From the NCBI GenBank assembly GCA_022414725.1, contig CM039464.1, positions 17,853,405 through 17,917,404 of the forward strand: 64,000 bases of DNA. Reading direction: 5' to 3'. The DNA is from Microglena sp. YARC (taxonomy: Eukaryota > Chlorophyta > Chlorophyceae > Chlamydomonadales > Chlamydomonadaceae). The notes beneath the pieces were generated by a model, which saw only the letters and a program-made list of their open reading frames with translations, did no database searches and had not been told where the DNA came from. Below are positions 30,410-38,866 of the stretch, piece by piece. The position numbers were made by a program, and so were the translations under genes. Within the stretch, counting starts at the first letter, position 1. The number at the start of each line of letters is the position of its first letter.

Positions 30410-31056
30410 ATGCCTGTCGAGATGAACAGCCTGATGTTGTTGGTGGCCAAGGTCCTGGGCGTAAAGTCAGAAGGTGCTGATAGTGACGTTTTCCGCCCTC
30501 ATGGAGGGCGCGATGAATGTCATGGGCATTCACAACTTGCTCCCCAGCAGTCAGCCCGCCGCGTTGACATAGCTGAAGTTGCCACAGAGCTCCTTTCTGG
30601 CGATCAGATCCTCATTCGGACAGCGGGTAGCAATGAGAGATTCCATCATGGAATCTTTGTTGGTCCCATTTCAGGAGTGCAGGGGGGTAAACATCTCGTG
30701 GTTGATTTTTGGGGCTCACAGGATGCGGGCAAACAAGAGGCCAAGATCCGGCTGCGTACATTGGGCGAATTCATGGCTGTCCCGGCTGGCCTGAGCTTGC
30801 TGTAATGTGTTGGGATAGCGACACACCAGAGCTTCGGGAGTTCTCGGCGGCACTGGCGTTGGGGCTGCACAGGGATCTGCAAGATTGCTCTGGCCTCTAT
30901 CACTTGCTGGGCCGCAACTGTGACCACTTTGCGACATGGTGCTGTACGCTCAGGTGGGATTCAGTTAAGTTGTCTCAAATTGCCGCTCAGGTATACCTGA
31001 TGACACATGCGATGCCTTTTTATCCAACACAAAAAATCAAAGCCTGGTTTGTTTAA
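30410..31056 (+). pseudogene. LRAT-like (NlpC/P60 fold) protein with frameshift
   Basis: The first frame (from MPVEMNSLMLLVAKV) reads LLSGDQILIRTAGSNERFHH GIFVGPISG...HLVVDFWGSQ; the HHG histidine is where LRAT-type acyltransferases have their catalytic His. At about 30790 the signal passes to the next frame, which continues ...REFSAALALG and LYHLLGRNCDHFATWCCTL, giving the NCxHF cysteine. The two halves together make one domain of about 215 residues, so a one-base shift or an error separates them. LRAT family enzymes transfer acyl groups between lipids or onto amines. A second, intact member lies at 49129. Confidence 0.6.
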
Positions 31057-31109
31057 AAGATTTTCATTTTGTTTTTGTTGTGATGTATGTGGGAGTATGC
31101 TCAAGTATC

Positions 31110-31400
31110 TTAAAGTTGGGTGCACAATATCATAAAGTTGCACAATATCATAAAGTTGCACAGTATCATAAAGTTGTTGGGTGCACAATATCATAAAGTT
31201 GCACAATATCATCTGGGTGCACAATATCATAAAGTTGTTCTCAAATAATTTTGGGACACTCTGTATAATTTGAATGATATCCCATGAAACCAGATACAGG
31301 TCAGTGGTTCACTACAAATATTTTTTGAGGAGTCTGAGGAAAGTTTGTAAGGTGTGTCCCACTTTATTTGAAACGCGGATGAGGCAACGAGGACCCCGCG
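31110..31400. repeat. CACAATATCATAAAGTTG tandem repeat and Tc1-like MITE
   Basis: Six imperfect copies of GTGCACAATATCATAAAGTT (about 31120-31235) lead into a short element. It opens GTTCTCAAATAATTTTGGG (about 31238) and closes GTGTCCCACTTTATTTGA (about 31358-31375), with CCAGATACAGGTC inside. Pieces of it recur at 38685-38762, 51040, 52365, 53715 and 58075. The termini resemble mariner TIRs. Confidence 0.6.
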
Positions 31401-31511
31401 CGCCAAATAGACTACGTTTCGAAAAAAATTGAAACGATTTTCTCCAGCACAACAATCAACAACCAACAACAACACACGTAATCGCCAAATTCACTCACTG
31501 AAATACCCGAA

Positions 31512-32180
31512 ATGTCTGGATCCACAACAACCACCTCTGACGCCCGCTGCATTTGCGCCGGGACCAAGAATGACGGTTTCCCATGTTCCAGGACCGTAAC
31601 TAACGGCCGTAAATACTGCCACAACCACGTCCAGGAGGACTCCTTCAAGGAGGAGTCCAATGCGTCTGAAGAGCCGATGACTGCTACAGTCGAAGCCTAC
31701 GATGCGCTCCTGTTCGAGCTCGAGAACTGTCGGATCAAGAATCAGACACTTATCAAGCATAACGATGAGCTAAAGCTCATCTCCGAGACTACCAGGCATG
31801 AGAATATCCTGCTGAAGAATCAGCTAGTTCCAGAGTTGTCCCCGTACCACTTTGGACAAGACCTGCTCACCAGCCTCCATATGCCATTCTGCAATACGAA
31901 GTGCTGCATCGTCCTTCTCGGTTCGTCCGGAGCTAGACAGTGCAAAAACAATCGCCATGCCACTGGCCTGCTGTGCACCACGCACGCGTCATCACCAAAG
32001 CATATAGCAGAAAAGGTCAACAAGGCCTACGCTACACGCTGTGTTGAGAGACACGCGAAGGCCATCAGCGCATCTCAGACACAGTCTGAGTGCGTAGCCA
32101 CGTACAACTCTGCGTTCGAGGACAACAAGTACAACTACTCTGCGGCTGCTGCTCCGGCGCCGTTGTTGTTCTCATCATAG
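31512..32180 (+). CDS. Cys/His-motif coiled-coil protein
   Basis: 222 residues. Residues 12-38 (CICAGTKNDGFPCSRTVTNG, RKYCHNH) form a C-x1-C...C...C-x2-H pattern of a small zinc-binding module seen in giant-virus and protist proteins of the GxPCxxxxxxGxxYCxxH type. Residues 50-110 form a coiled coil (ALLFELENCRIKNQTLIKHN DELKLISETT). A second Cys module follows (FCNTKCCIVLLGSSGARQCK ... LCTTHAS). Its upstream 100 bases are duplicated at 35160-35300. The gene at 33981-34968 ends in a related module. Function unknown. Confidence 0.6.
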   Translation: MSGSTTTTSDARCICAGTKNDGFPCSRTVTNGRKYCHNHVQEDSFKEESNASEEPMTATVEAYDALLFELENCRIKNQTLIKHNDELKLISETTRHENILLKNQLVPELSPYHFGQDLLTSLHMPFCNTKCCIVLLGSSGARQCKNNRHATGLLCTTHASSPKHIAEKVNKAYATRCVERHAKAISASQTQSECVATYNSAFEDNKYNYSAAAAPAPLLFSS

Positions 32181-32530
32181 TTCGTTCGTTCGTTCGTTTG
32201 TTCGCTCGTGCATGCATACATACATACATGCATGCACAAGCGAACCAATACTTTTTTTTCTGCTTAACAAACCTGTGTTTTTTTGGGATGGTGGAGCGCG
32301 CCTCTTAAAAATCACGCTGCTTTGGAGTCCCGCATCATTATTTCTTTATTGGACATGCATAATTGATCGTGAACAAAACTATTTATTTCCAAATTGGAGA
32401 ATGCATTTGACTTCCGTTTACAATGGCTTCCGCGGATTAATTAAGGCGGAAGTATCTATGTTTTGATCGCTCAAGTTGTACATAGAGAAATATGTGTGAT
32501 TCAAGATTAAATTATAAATAAGTGTACCCC
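32181..32530. other. Gene-free stretch with short tandem repeats
   Basis: TTCG and CATA runs near 32180-32230, then AT-rich sequence without supported genes. It precedes the caspase-like pseudogene. Confidence 0.5.
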
Positions 32531-32536
32531 CCACAG

Positions 32537-32962
32537 ATGCAGAGACAAAAGCGTGCCTTGCTGGTCAGCCCCAGTTACGCCACGCCTGGGTTGGATATCA
32601 GGACTTGATACGTGATGGAGAAAGCAGGAGTGCTCCCCAGTGACCTGGGCAAGTATAGCACTGAGGGTTTTGCGCGCGACGCAGCAGTGCTACGCCGCCA
32701 GTTAGGGCTGGGTTTCAGTTTTGAAACACTGGAGGGCGAGGTGTTGTCCAGCGCTGTATTGGACCACCTGAAGTGGTTGTTGTCCCACGACACAGAGGTG
32801 GCTGTGTTGTTGTTCTGCGGCCATGGCATGTGGCAGGGGTCGCCGCAGCACGGTAGTCTCGTGTGTTCATTCAAGCAGCTGGTCCCAGCTGAGGCAATTG
32901 AGTGCGTGGCGGCAAAGTTCAAAGGCACATTTGTGAGGTTGCTGAACATGTGCGAGGCCTAG
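32537..32962 (+). pseudogene. Caspase-like pseudogene
   Basis: Paralogue of 23327-24121. It starts MQRQKRALLVSPSYATPGLD, meets an in-frame TGA after 23 codons, then continues VMEKAGVLPSDLGKYS...VAVLLFCGHGMWQGSPQHG and RLLNMCEA to a TAG. His and Cys positions are kept. The C-terminal third is absent: 7 bases after the TAG begins a copy of the Fanzor right-end sequence. So the gene was broken twice, and its tail was lost at the site of that insertion. Confidence 0.7.
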
Positions 32963-32968
32963 GGGGAG

Positions 32969-33062
32969 TCTACAGTCGGAGACGCAATTTGTGGGACGCC
33001 CTACCGGTGACCCTTGAACCCAATGGGTAGATCAGCTAAAGGCGAGTACATATTTTTGCCCT
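32969..33062 (-). ncRNA. Fanzor right-end sequence, solo copy (candidate guide RNA scaffold)
   Basis: 94 bases from TACAGTCGGAGACGCAATTT to TATTTTTGCCCTTCA, matching base for base the non-coding region just past the Fanzor stop codon at 38763-38866. No Fanzor coding sequence accompanies it. On the minus strand the scaffold would end at TA and run into the adjacent caspase-like remnant as its guide. The ncRNA call is by analogy with TnpB/Fanzor omega-RNAs. Confidence 0.45.
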
Positions 33063-33320
33063 TCACTCTTTAGAAATCGATAGCACCGGCATCAAGTATT
33101 TTTCAACGCGGCAAGTATTGCAAGCTAAAGCCAAGCCTAAGACCGTCAAGGTGGCCTTGAAAGGCGCGACGAGGATCCCCAACACCAGCTTCAAGATTTT
33201 CTCGGGCAATGGCTGTGGCTTCAGTCCCCACACCCCGTAGGCGTCCTGATGCACGAAGGGAGCGAAGCGCGGATCTCTAGATTGCGTCTCCAACACCGAG
33301 TACAGACTCGGTTTAGCCAT
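33063..33320 (-). CDS. Hypothetical protein, probably truncated
   Basis: 85 residues, MAKPSLYSVLETQSRDPRFA, then a hydrophobic stretch ILKLVLGILVAPFKATLTVL GLALAC that could span a membrane, ending ...YLMPVLSISKE. Its stop lies exactly where the Fanzor right-end copy begins, so the original C-terminus may be lost. No family recognised. Confidence 0.35.
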   Translation of the reverse strand: MAKPSLYSVLETQSRDPRFAPFVHQDAYGVWGLKPQPLPEKILKLVLGILVAPFKATLTVLGLALACNTCRVEKYLMPVLSISKE

Positions 33321-33449
33321 TCTGAGGAGTTTGGCTGTGCTGGTGCTCAGGAGAATCGTGCAGAGAATAAAAAAAAAAAAAAAAAAACAGTTTGATTTGC
33401 GTTAGCTAATGCATCATCTTTTGTTTATGTTGCAGTTTGATTTGCCTTA

Positions 33450-33655
33450 CTTTGTTCTCATCCTCAAGCAACCAACCTCAAAACTGCTTGTCAAGTGATA
33501 TATGTCGCCAACGTACCACATTAAACAAGTGGCGGAGCCCCTTTCACCTCTTCCCCCAGCGGGGGCGACCGGAGGGGAGCCCCCACAAAGGAGTCCGTGA
33601 GGAACCGAGCGGGTGGGCGACCGGAGGGGAGCCCACAGGTCACATCAACCAGCAG
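33450..33655. repeat. G-rich twin-hairpin repeat, copy with short internal deletion
   Basis: Has GTACCACATTAAACAAGTGG, CAGCGGGGGCGACCGGAGGG (deletion of GAGCGACC but stem GGGGGC/GCCCCC kept), GTCCGTGAGGAACCGAGCGG and the intact GTGGGC/GCCCAC hairpin. Confidence 0.75.
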
Positions 33656-33980
33656 ACACACTACTGATTTACACACAAACACACACACGACGCCGCGGAT
33701 GATAGATGCGGGCAGGGAGGGAGCAAGTTGGTTGGTTGTATGTGCAAGAGGAGAGGAGGGAGCAAGACTCCGACGACGTCAGGAGAACAAGAGACACGCA
33801 CGCACGCATGGAACACACACGCACGCAAACGGAGGGGAGAATTCACACGGTACAGTACAGTACAGTACATACAGGCAGGACCATTTGTTATCGTCTCTAA
33901 GAAATGTAGCAAAAAAAAGAGTATCTAAATAACTGAGTATCTATATAACTGAGTATCTAAATAACTGAGTATCTATATAA
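33656..33980. other. Low-complexity gene-free stretch
   Basis: ACACACA, GTACAGTACAGTACAGTAC and five CTGAGTATCTA(A/T)ATAA units (about 33925-33985) just downstream of the next gene's end. No gene. Confidence 0.6.
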
Positions 33981-34968
33981 CTAAAGCTGCTGGCTGAGGG
34001 ACAGGGAGCGAAGCTCAATTGCAAGCTCGTCGAGCGTAGCTCGCTTCTTGGCGAGGTACGCCTCACGCTGTGAGGGAGTCTGTTTCATGCACGCGAGGTG
34101 CGCGCACTTGCCCGTGGTGAAGGGGGGTCCACCATCGGGGTTGCTAACGAGAACATGACGGCGGCTGCACGGGTTGCCTTGAGTGGTGACAGCAGTGCAG
34201 CCCAGGGTGGGGGAATACCCCACGATGGTAAATGCACCTATATTGGCACCAACCTGCAGCTCGTTCTTTAGAACGGACCCGCGACCAACACGACCGGAGG
34301 CCAAGGAGGAGGACAGGGAGCACGTTGAGAACGAGCCAGCAGGAGAAGCAGCAGGAGCAGCAGAAGCAGAAGCAGCAGCAGCAGAAAGCAGCAGGAGCAG
34401 AAGCAGGAGCAGCAGCAGTAGTAGAAGCAGAAGCAGGAACAGCAGCAGCAGCAGTAGAAGCAGAAGCAGCAGTAGAAGCAGCCGGAGCAGCAGGAGCCAC
34501 AGAGAGTGACACCGTGGTGCGGGGGCGCTTGGTACCACCGGAACTCTCCTCCGACATGCAAACGTCCTCGGTGGGGCCTTCGTCCTCTGGGAGGGCAAGG
34601 GCACTGGCAAGGGCAAGCAATGAGGAAGGAGCAGGAGCAGCAGCAGAAGCAGAAGCGACGGCATTCGCAGCAGCGACGGCAACAGGGAGAAGCATTAGCT
34701 GTAAAGGCTTTTTCTCCGCTTTGTGAGGAGAATCTTTGAGAAACTTAGCGTGCACAATTTTCATTGCGCAGACAGGGTCTGCGAGGCACGCAGGAACGCG
34801 GGGAAATGAAATTATCTTGTTGCACATGTCCTTCAATTGAGGGACGTTGGGTTTGTCGGATAGCTTCGTTCGGTCCCTCACTTGGACAACTGTTAATATA
34901 CCGGAAGCATTCACGAATGATGTGAAATCGGTAGACATGTTGTTTGTAGACATGTTGTTGGTAGACAT
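33981..34968 (-). pseudogene. Ala/Ser-rich protein with C-terminal Cys module, frameshifted
   Basis: Starts MSTNNMSTNNMSTDFTSFVN and has a defined N-terminal domain of about 75 residues (SGILTVVQVRDRTKL...IISFPRVPACLADPVCAMKI). A long Ala/Ser/Val low-complexity linker of GCA/GCT-type repeats follows. Within the linker the signal moves to another frame. That frame ends with VGANIGAFTIVGYSPTLGCT, NPCSRRHVLVSNPDGG, KCAHLACMK and a helix, related to the Cys module of 31512-32180. The shift may be repeat slippage or a sequencing error. Confidence 0.5.
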
Positions 34969-34977
34969 GATATCAAG

Positions 34978-34984
34978 TTGTTGT

Positions 34985-35037
<53 letters not shown>

Positions 35038-35050
35038 ATTGTTGTTGTTT
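34978..35050. repeat. GTT triplet microsatellite
   Basis: About 20 GTT units with one interruption, 10 bases upstream of the minus-strand start at 34968, so it lies in that gene's 5' region. Confidence 0.9.
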
Positions 35051-35149
35051 CAAAGGAAGGAAAAAGGCGTCAATTTTTTTTTAGCATGGAAATGCAACGG
35101 ATGCTCAGATAAAAACAACAAATAGGGGGGGGGGGGGGGAACGGACCGA

Positions 35150-35300
35150 ATCGGAAACGCGGATGAGGCAACGCGGACCCCGCGCGCCAAATAGACTACG
35201 TTTCGAAAAAAAACGAAACGATTTTCTCAACAGAGCCAGCACAACAACAACAACAACACACGTAACGTAATCGCCAAATTCACTCACTGAAATGCAAAGC
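35150..35300 (+). promoter_or_regulatory. Duplicate of the upstream region of the 31512 gene
   Basis: GGATGAGGCAACG(C/A)GGACCC, CGCGCGCCAAATAGACTACG, a CGTTTCG-A8-CGAAACG hairpin, CACACGTAA and CGCCAAATTCACTCACTGAA occur here and at 31377-31503. At 31.4 kb the block ends at the ATG of the Cys-module protein. Here the following gene is gone and a different ORF starts 110 bases on. Conservation suggests a promoter or leader. Confidence 0.4.
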
Positions 35301-35411
35301 TACTTTCGGAGTTCGCTGGATGCTCCCTAACACACTGAGTTCTTCGTGAGCGAAGAATTTGAGTATAGGGACCCAGCCCCAGACAAGGCAATGCATGTGC
35401 AGTGACTGAGC

Positions 35412-35729
35412 ATGGCCGAAATGTACACGAAAGCCCAACTCGATGATGCCGTGGCTGTTGCCGTGGCTGTTGCCGTGGCTGATGCCGTGGCTGCAGAGCG
35501 CGTGCGTGCTGACGCTGTTCAGCGAGCGTACAAAACGCTACTGGCTCAGACGGAGGAGTCTGCGCATGAGCAACATCGTCTACTGAACCAGGCGCTGAGC
35601 TTGGTTTCCAAGCAGGAAGAAGAGATCGAGAACCTCAAGTGCGTGCTGCTTGCTCGTGCACTCATGAATAGACGCGGTGCGCGTTGTGCCCCCCAATGCA
35701 TGCAATACAATAACATCTCTCTGTGCTGA
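35412..35729 (+). CDS. Small coiled-coil protein
   Basis: 105 residues, MAEMYTKAQLDDAVAVAVAV, a repetitive AVAV/ADAV segment, then a long amphipathic helix (RADAVQRAYKTLLAQTEESA ... SLVSKQEEEIENLKCVLLAR). A short Cys-containing tail follows. Probably forms a coiled coil; no family recognised. Confidence 0.5.
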   Translation: MAEMYTKAQLDDAVAVAVAVAVADAVAAERVRADAVQRAYKTLLAQTEESAHEQHRLLNQALSLVSKQEEEIENLKCVLLARALMNRRGARCAPQCMQYNNISLC

Positions 35730-35867
35730 CCCACACAGATGACTAATTCAATTCCATGCGCGATGTAGGTCCATGGTGTCAAAGGGTTGCAACAGTTGAC
35801 TCGTTTGCTTTCCGAAAATAAGTAAACCTAACAGTGTATAAGGAATTTGCATGCACTAGATATCAGA

Positions 35868-36272
35868 ATGCCATGTATGGCAACCAACGCTTCTGTAAAT
35901 GAGGCATCCGTATTGTCGCAGCCGACAGTGTGTGTGCTTACAGGGTTCAATACTGTCCAAGACGCATTTAAGGTTGTCCCTCACAAACACATTCCATTTG
36001 TCATACTTTGTGTGCAGAATGGGCATTTAGAATATGCATTTGATGACATTGAGGAGGTGCGCATTGAGCCAGATGTTGTGTTATTGAATGCCCGTAGTCT
36101 AAAACATCGTGTGTTTGTGTTGTGTGACAGGTTTACAGATCTTACTCCCAATCATAGGTCGTGCGTGAGCCACGTCATCTGCGCATCAACAAGTTGCGAT
36201 GTTGTTGTACCCCAGTGCAATGATTTGCTATGGCTGGATTTGGAGAGAATGCGATTTGCGTTTTTGTTCTAG
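35868..36272 (+). CDS. Hypothetical protein
   Basis: About 134 residues from MPCMATNASVNEASV. It looks like a compact alpha/beta domain: TVCVLTGFNTVQDAFKVV, IPFVILCVQNGHLEYAFDDI and HRVFVLCDRFTDLTPN. A fragment of its 5' end (about 60 bases) lies inverted at 59885-59945, so the locus has been partly duplicated. No function assigned. Confidence 0.5.
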   Translation: MPCMATNASVNEASVLSQPTVCVLTGFNTVQDAFKVVPHKHIPFVILCVQNGHLEYAFDDIEEVRIEPDVVLLNARSLKHRVFVLCDRFTDLTPNHRSCVSHVICASTSCDVVVPQCNDLLWLDLERMRFAFLF

Positions 36273-36579
36273 ATTTTGACAATTTTTACAATAGCAGTAA
36301 TGTGTTTGGGTTTCTACTCAATACAGTCCAATCCCATGGTTTATCCAGGTTTGCTTGCACAATATCCCACGTTAGACTTTTGTTAGAACTCAATTGATCC
36401 CAATCCCATTTGTGTTGATTAGATTTGAGTCGGTCCATTATCAATCTGGATACCTGAGCGTGCGTGTCTACAATGGAAACATGGACAGACTTGGTGTGGT
36501 AATATTACAAAAATAAAAAGTGCATGGAAAACGTCGAATGTAAAGAGAATAAAGTAAATTTGAATAATAATAATAATTT

Positions 36580-37182
36580 ATGTCTGAGCACGTCATTCCA
36601 CCACCATGCACAGATCTTGCCATTCTAGACCACCCTCATGTGATGTATATTGTTGGGCGTAGGCAGACTGGAAAGAGCTTCATGATCACAAACGAAATAG
36701 GGGATGGTGAATCCACTTTGGTGGTTTGTGAGACAGACCATGACGTAACTCATTATAAACTGCATTCCCCAATTGCAATTATGAGCATGCGAGACACACT
36801 GGATAGCCTAATCGTGTTTAAGATTATAGTTTTGGACAACGTCATTTTCAATTCGACAGACAGGCTACTACAAGATGCTATATCACTGCATGTCAAAACT
36901 GGAACACGGTTAATTGTAGCAGTTTCACATCCATTCAGTATCCCAGCTGATGGCGATGGGATAATTATACAGCTGAGTGAATACAAAGACTCATGTGGCG
37001 TGCAATGCCTAAACAAATTAAAAGCCAAGTATGAATTCCAGCTGGCCGCAAATGTGCTGAATAGGAATAAGATGCACACACCACCACGCAAGCGGCGGAG
37101 TCCCTTTCATTTCTTCCCCCCAGCGGAGCGACCGGGGGCGACCGAAGGGGAGCCCCCACAAAGGAGTCCGCGAGGAACCTAG
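36580..37182 (+). CDS. A32-like P-loop NTPase, C-terminus runs into a repeat
   Basis: Walker A VMYIVGRRQTGKSFMIT (residues about 24-40), Walker B-like FKIIVLDNVIFNS, then LIVAVSHPFSIPADGDG and IIIQLSEYKDSCGVQC, ending LNKLKAKYEFQLAANVLNRN. From about residue 170 the frame is translated twin-hairpin repeat (RSPFHFFPPAERPG), so the natural end is probably near 37080. Paralogue at 24547-25014. The arrangement recalls DNA-packaging ATPases of nucleocytoviruses, but the arginine finger region is not identifiable. An AATAATAATAATAATTT stretch stands directly before the ATG. Confidence 0.55.
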   Translation: MSEHVIPPPCTDLAILDHPHVMYIVGRRQTGKSFMITNEIGDGESTLVVCETDHDVTHYKLHSPIAIMSMRDTLDSLIVFKIIVLDNVIFNSTDRLLQDAISLHVKTGTRLIVAVSHPFSIPADGDGIIIQLSEYKDSCGVQCLNKLKAKYEFQLAANVLNRNKMHTPPRKRRSPFHFFPPAERPGATEGEPPQRSPRGT

Positions 37183-37235
37183 CGGGTGGGCGACCGGATA
37201 GGAGCCCACACTTCACATCAACCAGTAGACACACT
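37085..37235. repeat. G-rich twin-hairpin repeat, loop-mutated copy
   Basis: Both stems (GGGGGC/GCCCCC and GTGGGC/GCCCAC) are intact while both loops have changed (GACCGAAGGGGA and GACCGGATAGGA). This is informative for structure conservation. It fuses in frame to the A32-like gene. Confidence 0.8.
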
Positions 37236-37303
37236 ACACTTACACCAGTAGTCTACTGAAATCACACACACACACACACGACGCCGCCGCCTCCATCTCG
37301 GAC

Positions 37304-38206
37304 ATGGACAGCATCATCGTGACCATCAGCAACGTCTCTTCCCCCCCCAAAGATTTTCATATCTATCTACCCGTTCGCTCATTCAACTCCCAATTCTTTT
37401 GCATACAGTATAGAATGACAGATTACGCTTCTCTCATCACTGCGTTAGGCACGTCCAACTTGATTTGCACTGGGGTCAAAGATGTCCATTTTGGAGATCT
37501 TCAGGCTGAGGCGAGTTCAGGTGATCTGATGGTAAAGATGCCAAATGACCCGATTTGTCACGAGGGCATCTACTACAATCGGCGGAACAGTAAAATGAAT
37601 ATGGATATCACACATATCGGTTACGTCAAGCGAGGGTGCACACAAACTATTGCAGAAGTTGTGAAAATGGGAGGTGAATCAGTTGATAACATAACAATCG
37701 AGGTCCAGAGTGGAGGTTGTTTACTGTTGAAATCAAATCCAACAGTAATTAGCAATGCAGTTTGTGTCGAGCTTGTCGGCGAAGATATTTGTCCACAAGC
37801 AAGATATTGGGATGGCGACATCAATATGAAGTCCAAACTACAAGGTGATGTCCAAGCATTGATTGATACATTCCCAAACATGAAATTTCTGGAGTTGCGT
37901 TTTTTCCTATACGATGTCGATTGGTGTTCGCTTCAAAACTGTAAAATGCTTCGAGGATTTTCGATAAACCATTATGAAGACATGTCCCACTCAATGCAGT
38001 TCCCCATACACAGCATCACCAATTTCAATGGGTTTGCATCACAATTTGCACAATTCCCAAATACATGCGATGAGGTAGTCAATTACATGAAGCATGCCAC
38101 ACAAAACAGTTCAGATTGGTCTTGGTCTTTTGGATTTTATGATAGTAGGCACTGCTCAATTGACAACTCCCTCAAACATGATCAAATGAAGAACTCGATG
38201 CCATGA
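37304..38206 (+). CDS. Hypothetical protein, MITE end in the reading frame
   Basis: 300 residues, MDSIIVTISNVSSPPKDFHI to ...DQMKNSMP. It has the look of a folded alpha/beta protein: GDLMVKMPNDPICHEGIYYN, ITIEVQSGGCLLLKSNPTVI and FPNMKFLELRFFLYDVDWCS. The last resembles LRR-like or F-box-associated domains (NMKFLELRFF...LRGFSI). At 37570-37597 CTACAATCGGCGGAACAGTA AAATGAA is a MITE-type TIR lying in frame, encoding IYYNRRNSKMNMD. So a piece of mobile DNA has become coding, or the resemblance is to an internal excision footprint. Function unknown. Confidence 0.5.
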   Translation: MDSIIVTISNVSSPPKDFHIYLPVRSFNSQFFCIQYRMTDYASLITALGTSNLICTGVKDVHFGDLQAEASSGDLMVKMPNDPICHEGIYYNRRNSKMNMDITHIGYVKRGCTQTIAEVVKMGGESVDNITIEVQSGGCLLLKSNPTVISNAVCVELVGEDICPQARYWDGDINMKSKLQGDVQALIDTFPNMKFLELRFFLYDVDWCSLQNCKMLRGFSINHYEDMSHSMQFPIHSITNFNGFASQFAQFPNTCDEVVNYMKHATQNSSDWSWSFGFYDSRHCSIDNSLKHDQMKNSMP

Positions 38207-38269
38207 TTCATATCACACACTCGGTGCAAACAACAACTTAAACTTGACACATATGATACATACATGATC

Positions 38270-38680
38270 GATCATGTCGGCAGTCGTGCGGATTGCGGGG
38301 ATCACGATGACTTGCGCATACTCATTCTCACACGGAGGATTCAAGCAGACTCCTGCTTTAACGACAACTCTATTGGTTTCTGAAGGGGGAGCGCGAGCAC
38401 CGCGGAGCGGGGCAGAGGATTTGATTGGATTGGATTCATTTGATGACTCGCGTACACTGTAACGCTTGGGCTTCTCACTGTAACACTTGGGCTTCTCACT
38501 GTAACACTTGGGCGGTGAAGCGAAGTGACCCTCATCGTCCCCGTAGCAAGCAGACTACATTATATCAAACGGTGGAACGATGTCGATACTATTGGGGGAT
38601 CGATCACTCAAACCCCGGAAACACACGGTAAAGTAGGCGAAAACGGTTATCACATGTTGCAACTCCTCAAAAAACATTTG
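38270..38680. repeat. Composite dispersed repeat
   Basis: Contains GTGCGGATTGCGGGGATC, CAAGCAGACTCCTGCTTTAA, the hairpin CCGC-GGA-GCGG (38400-38410), three CACTGTAACACTTGGGCTTC units and AAACACACGGTAAAGTAGGC. All modules are known from the other composite repeats. No gene. Confidence 0.65.
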
Positions 38681-38684
38681 TAGT

Positions 38685-38762
38685 GAACCACGGACCTGTA
38701 TCTGGTTTCAGGGGATATCATTCAAATTATACCGAGTGTCCCAAAATTATTTGATCAACTGT
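38685..38762. mobile_element. Tc1-like MITE end fragment
   Basis: AACCACGGACCTGTATCTGG, ATATCATTCAAATTATAC and CCAAAATTATTTGATCAACT match, in reverse, the MITE at 31238-31375. It ends in ACTGTA directly against the Fanzor right end, so the Fanzor element sits exactly at this TIR. Confidence 0.55.
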
Positions 38763-38866
38763 ACAGTCGGAGACGCAATTTGTGGGACGCCCTACCGGTG
38801 ACCCTTGAACCCAATGGGTAGATCAGCTAAAGGCGAGTACATATTTTTGCCCTTCATCTCTGTATT
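38763..38866 (-). ncRNA. Fanzor right end, candidate guide RNA
   Basis: The non-coding stretch after the Fanzor stop codon, ending at TA-CAGTCGGAGACGC on the plus strand. It includes ACCCATTGGGT (perfect 5-bp arms around one T) and ACCGGT. The same 94 bases occur at 32969-33062 and, with one substitution, at 41603-41696. TnpB and Fanzor proteins use an RNA made from the 3' end of their own gene and the adjoining DNA as guide; position and conservation fit that model. Expression is not shown. Confidence 0.5.

Noticed and set aside
34183..34739. Plus-strand frames rich in SRSRSS or EAEAAAA
   Set aside because: Antisense of the Ala/Ser low-complexity linker of the minus-strand gene.
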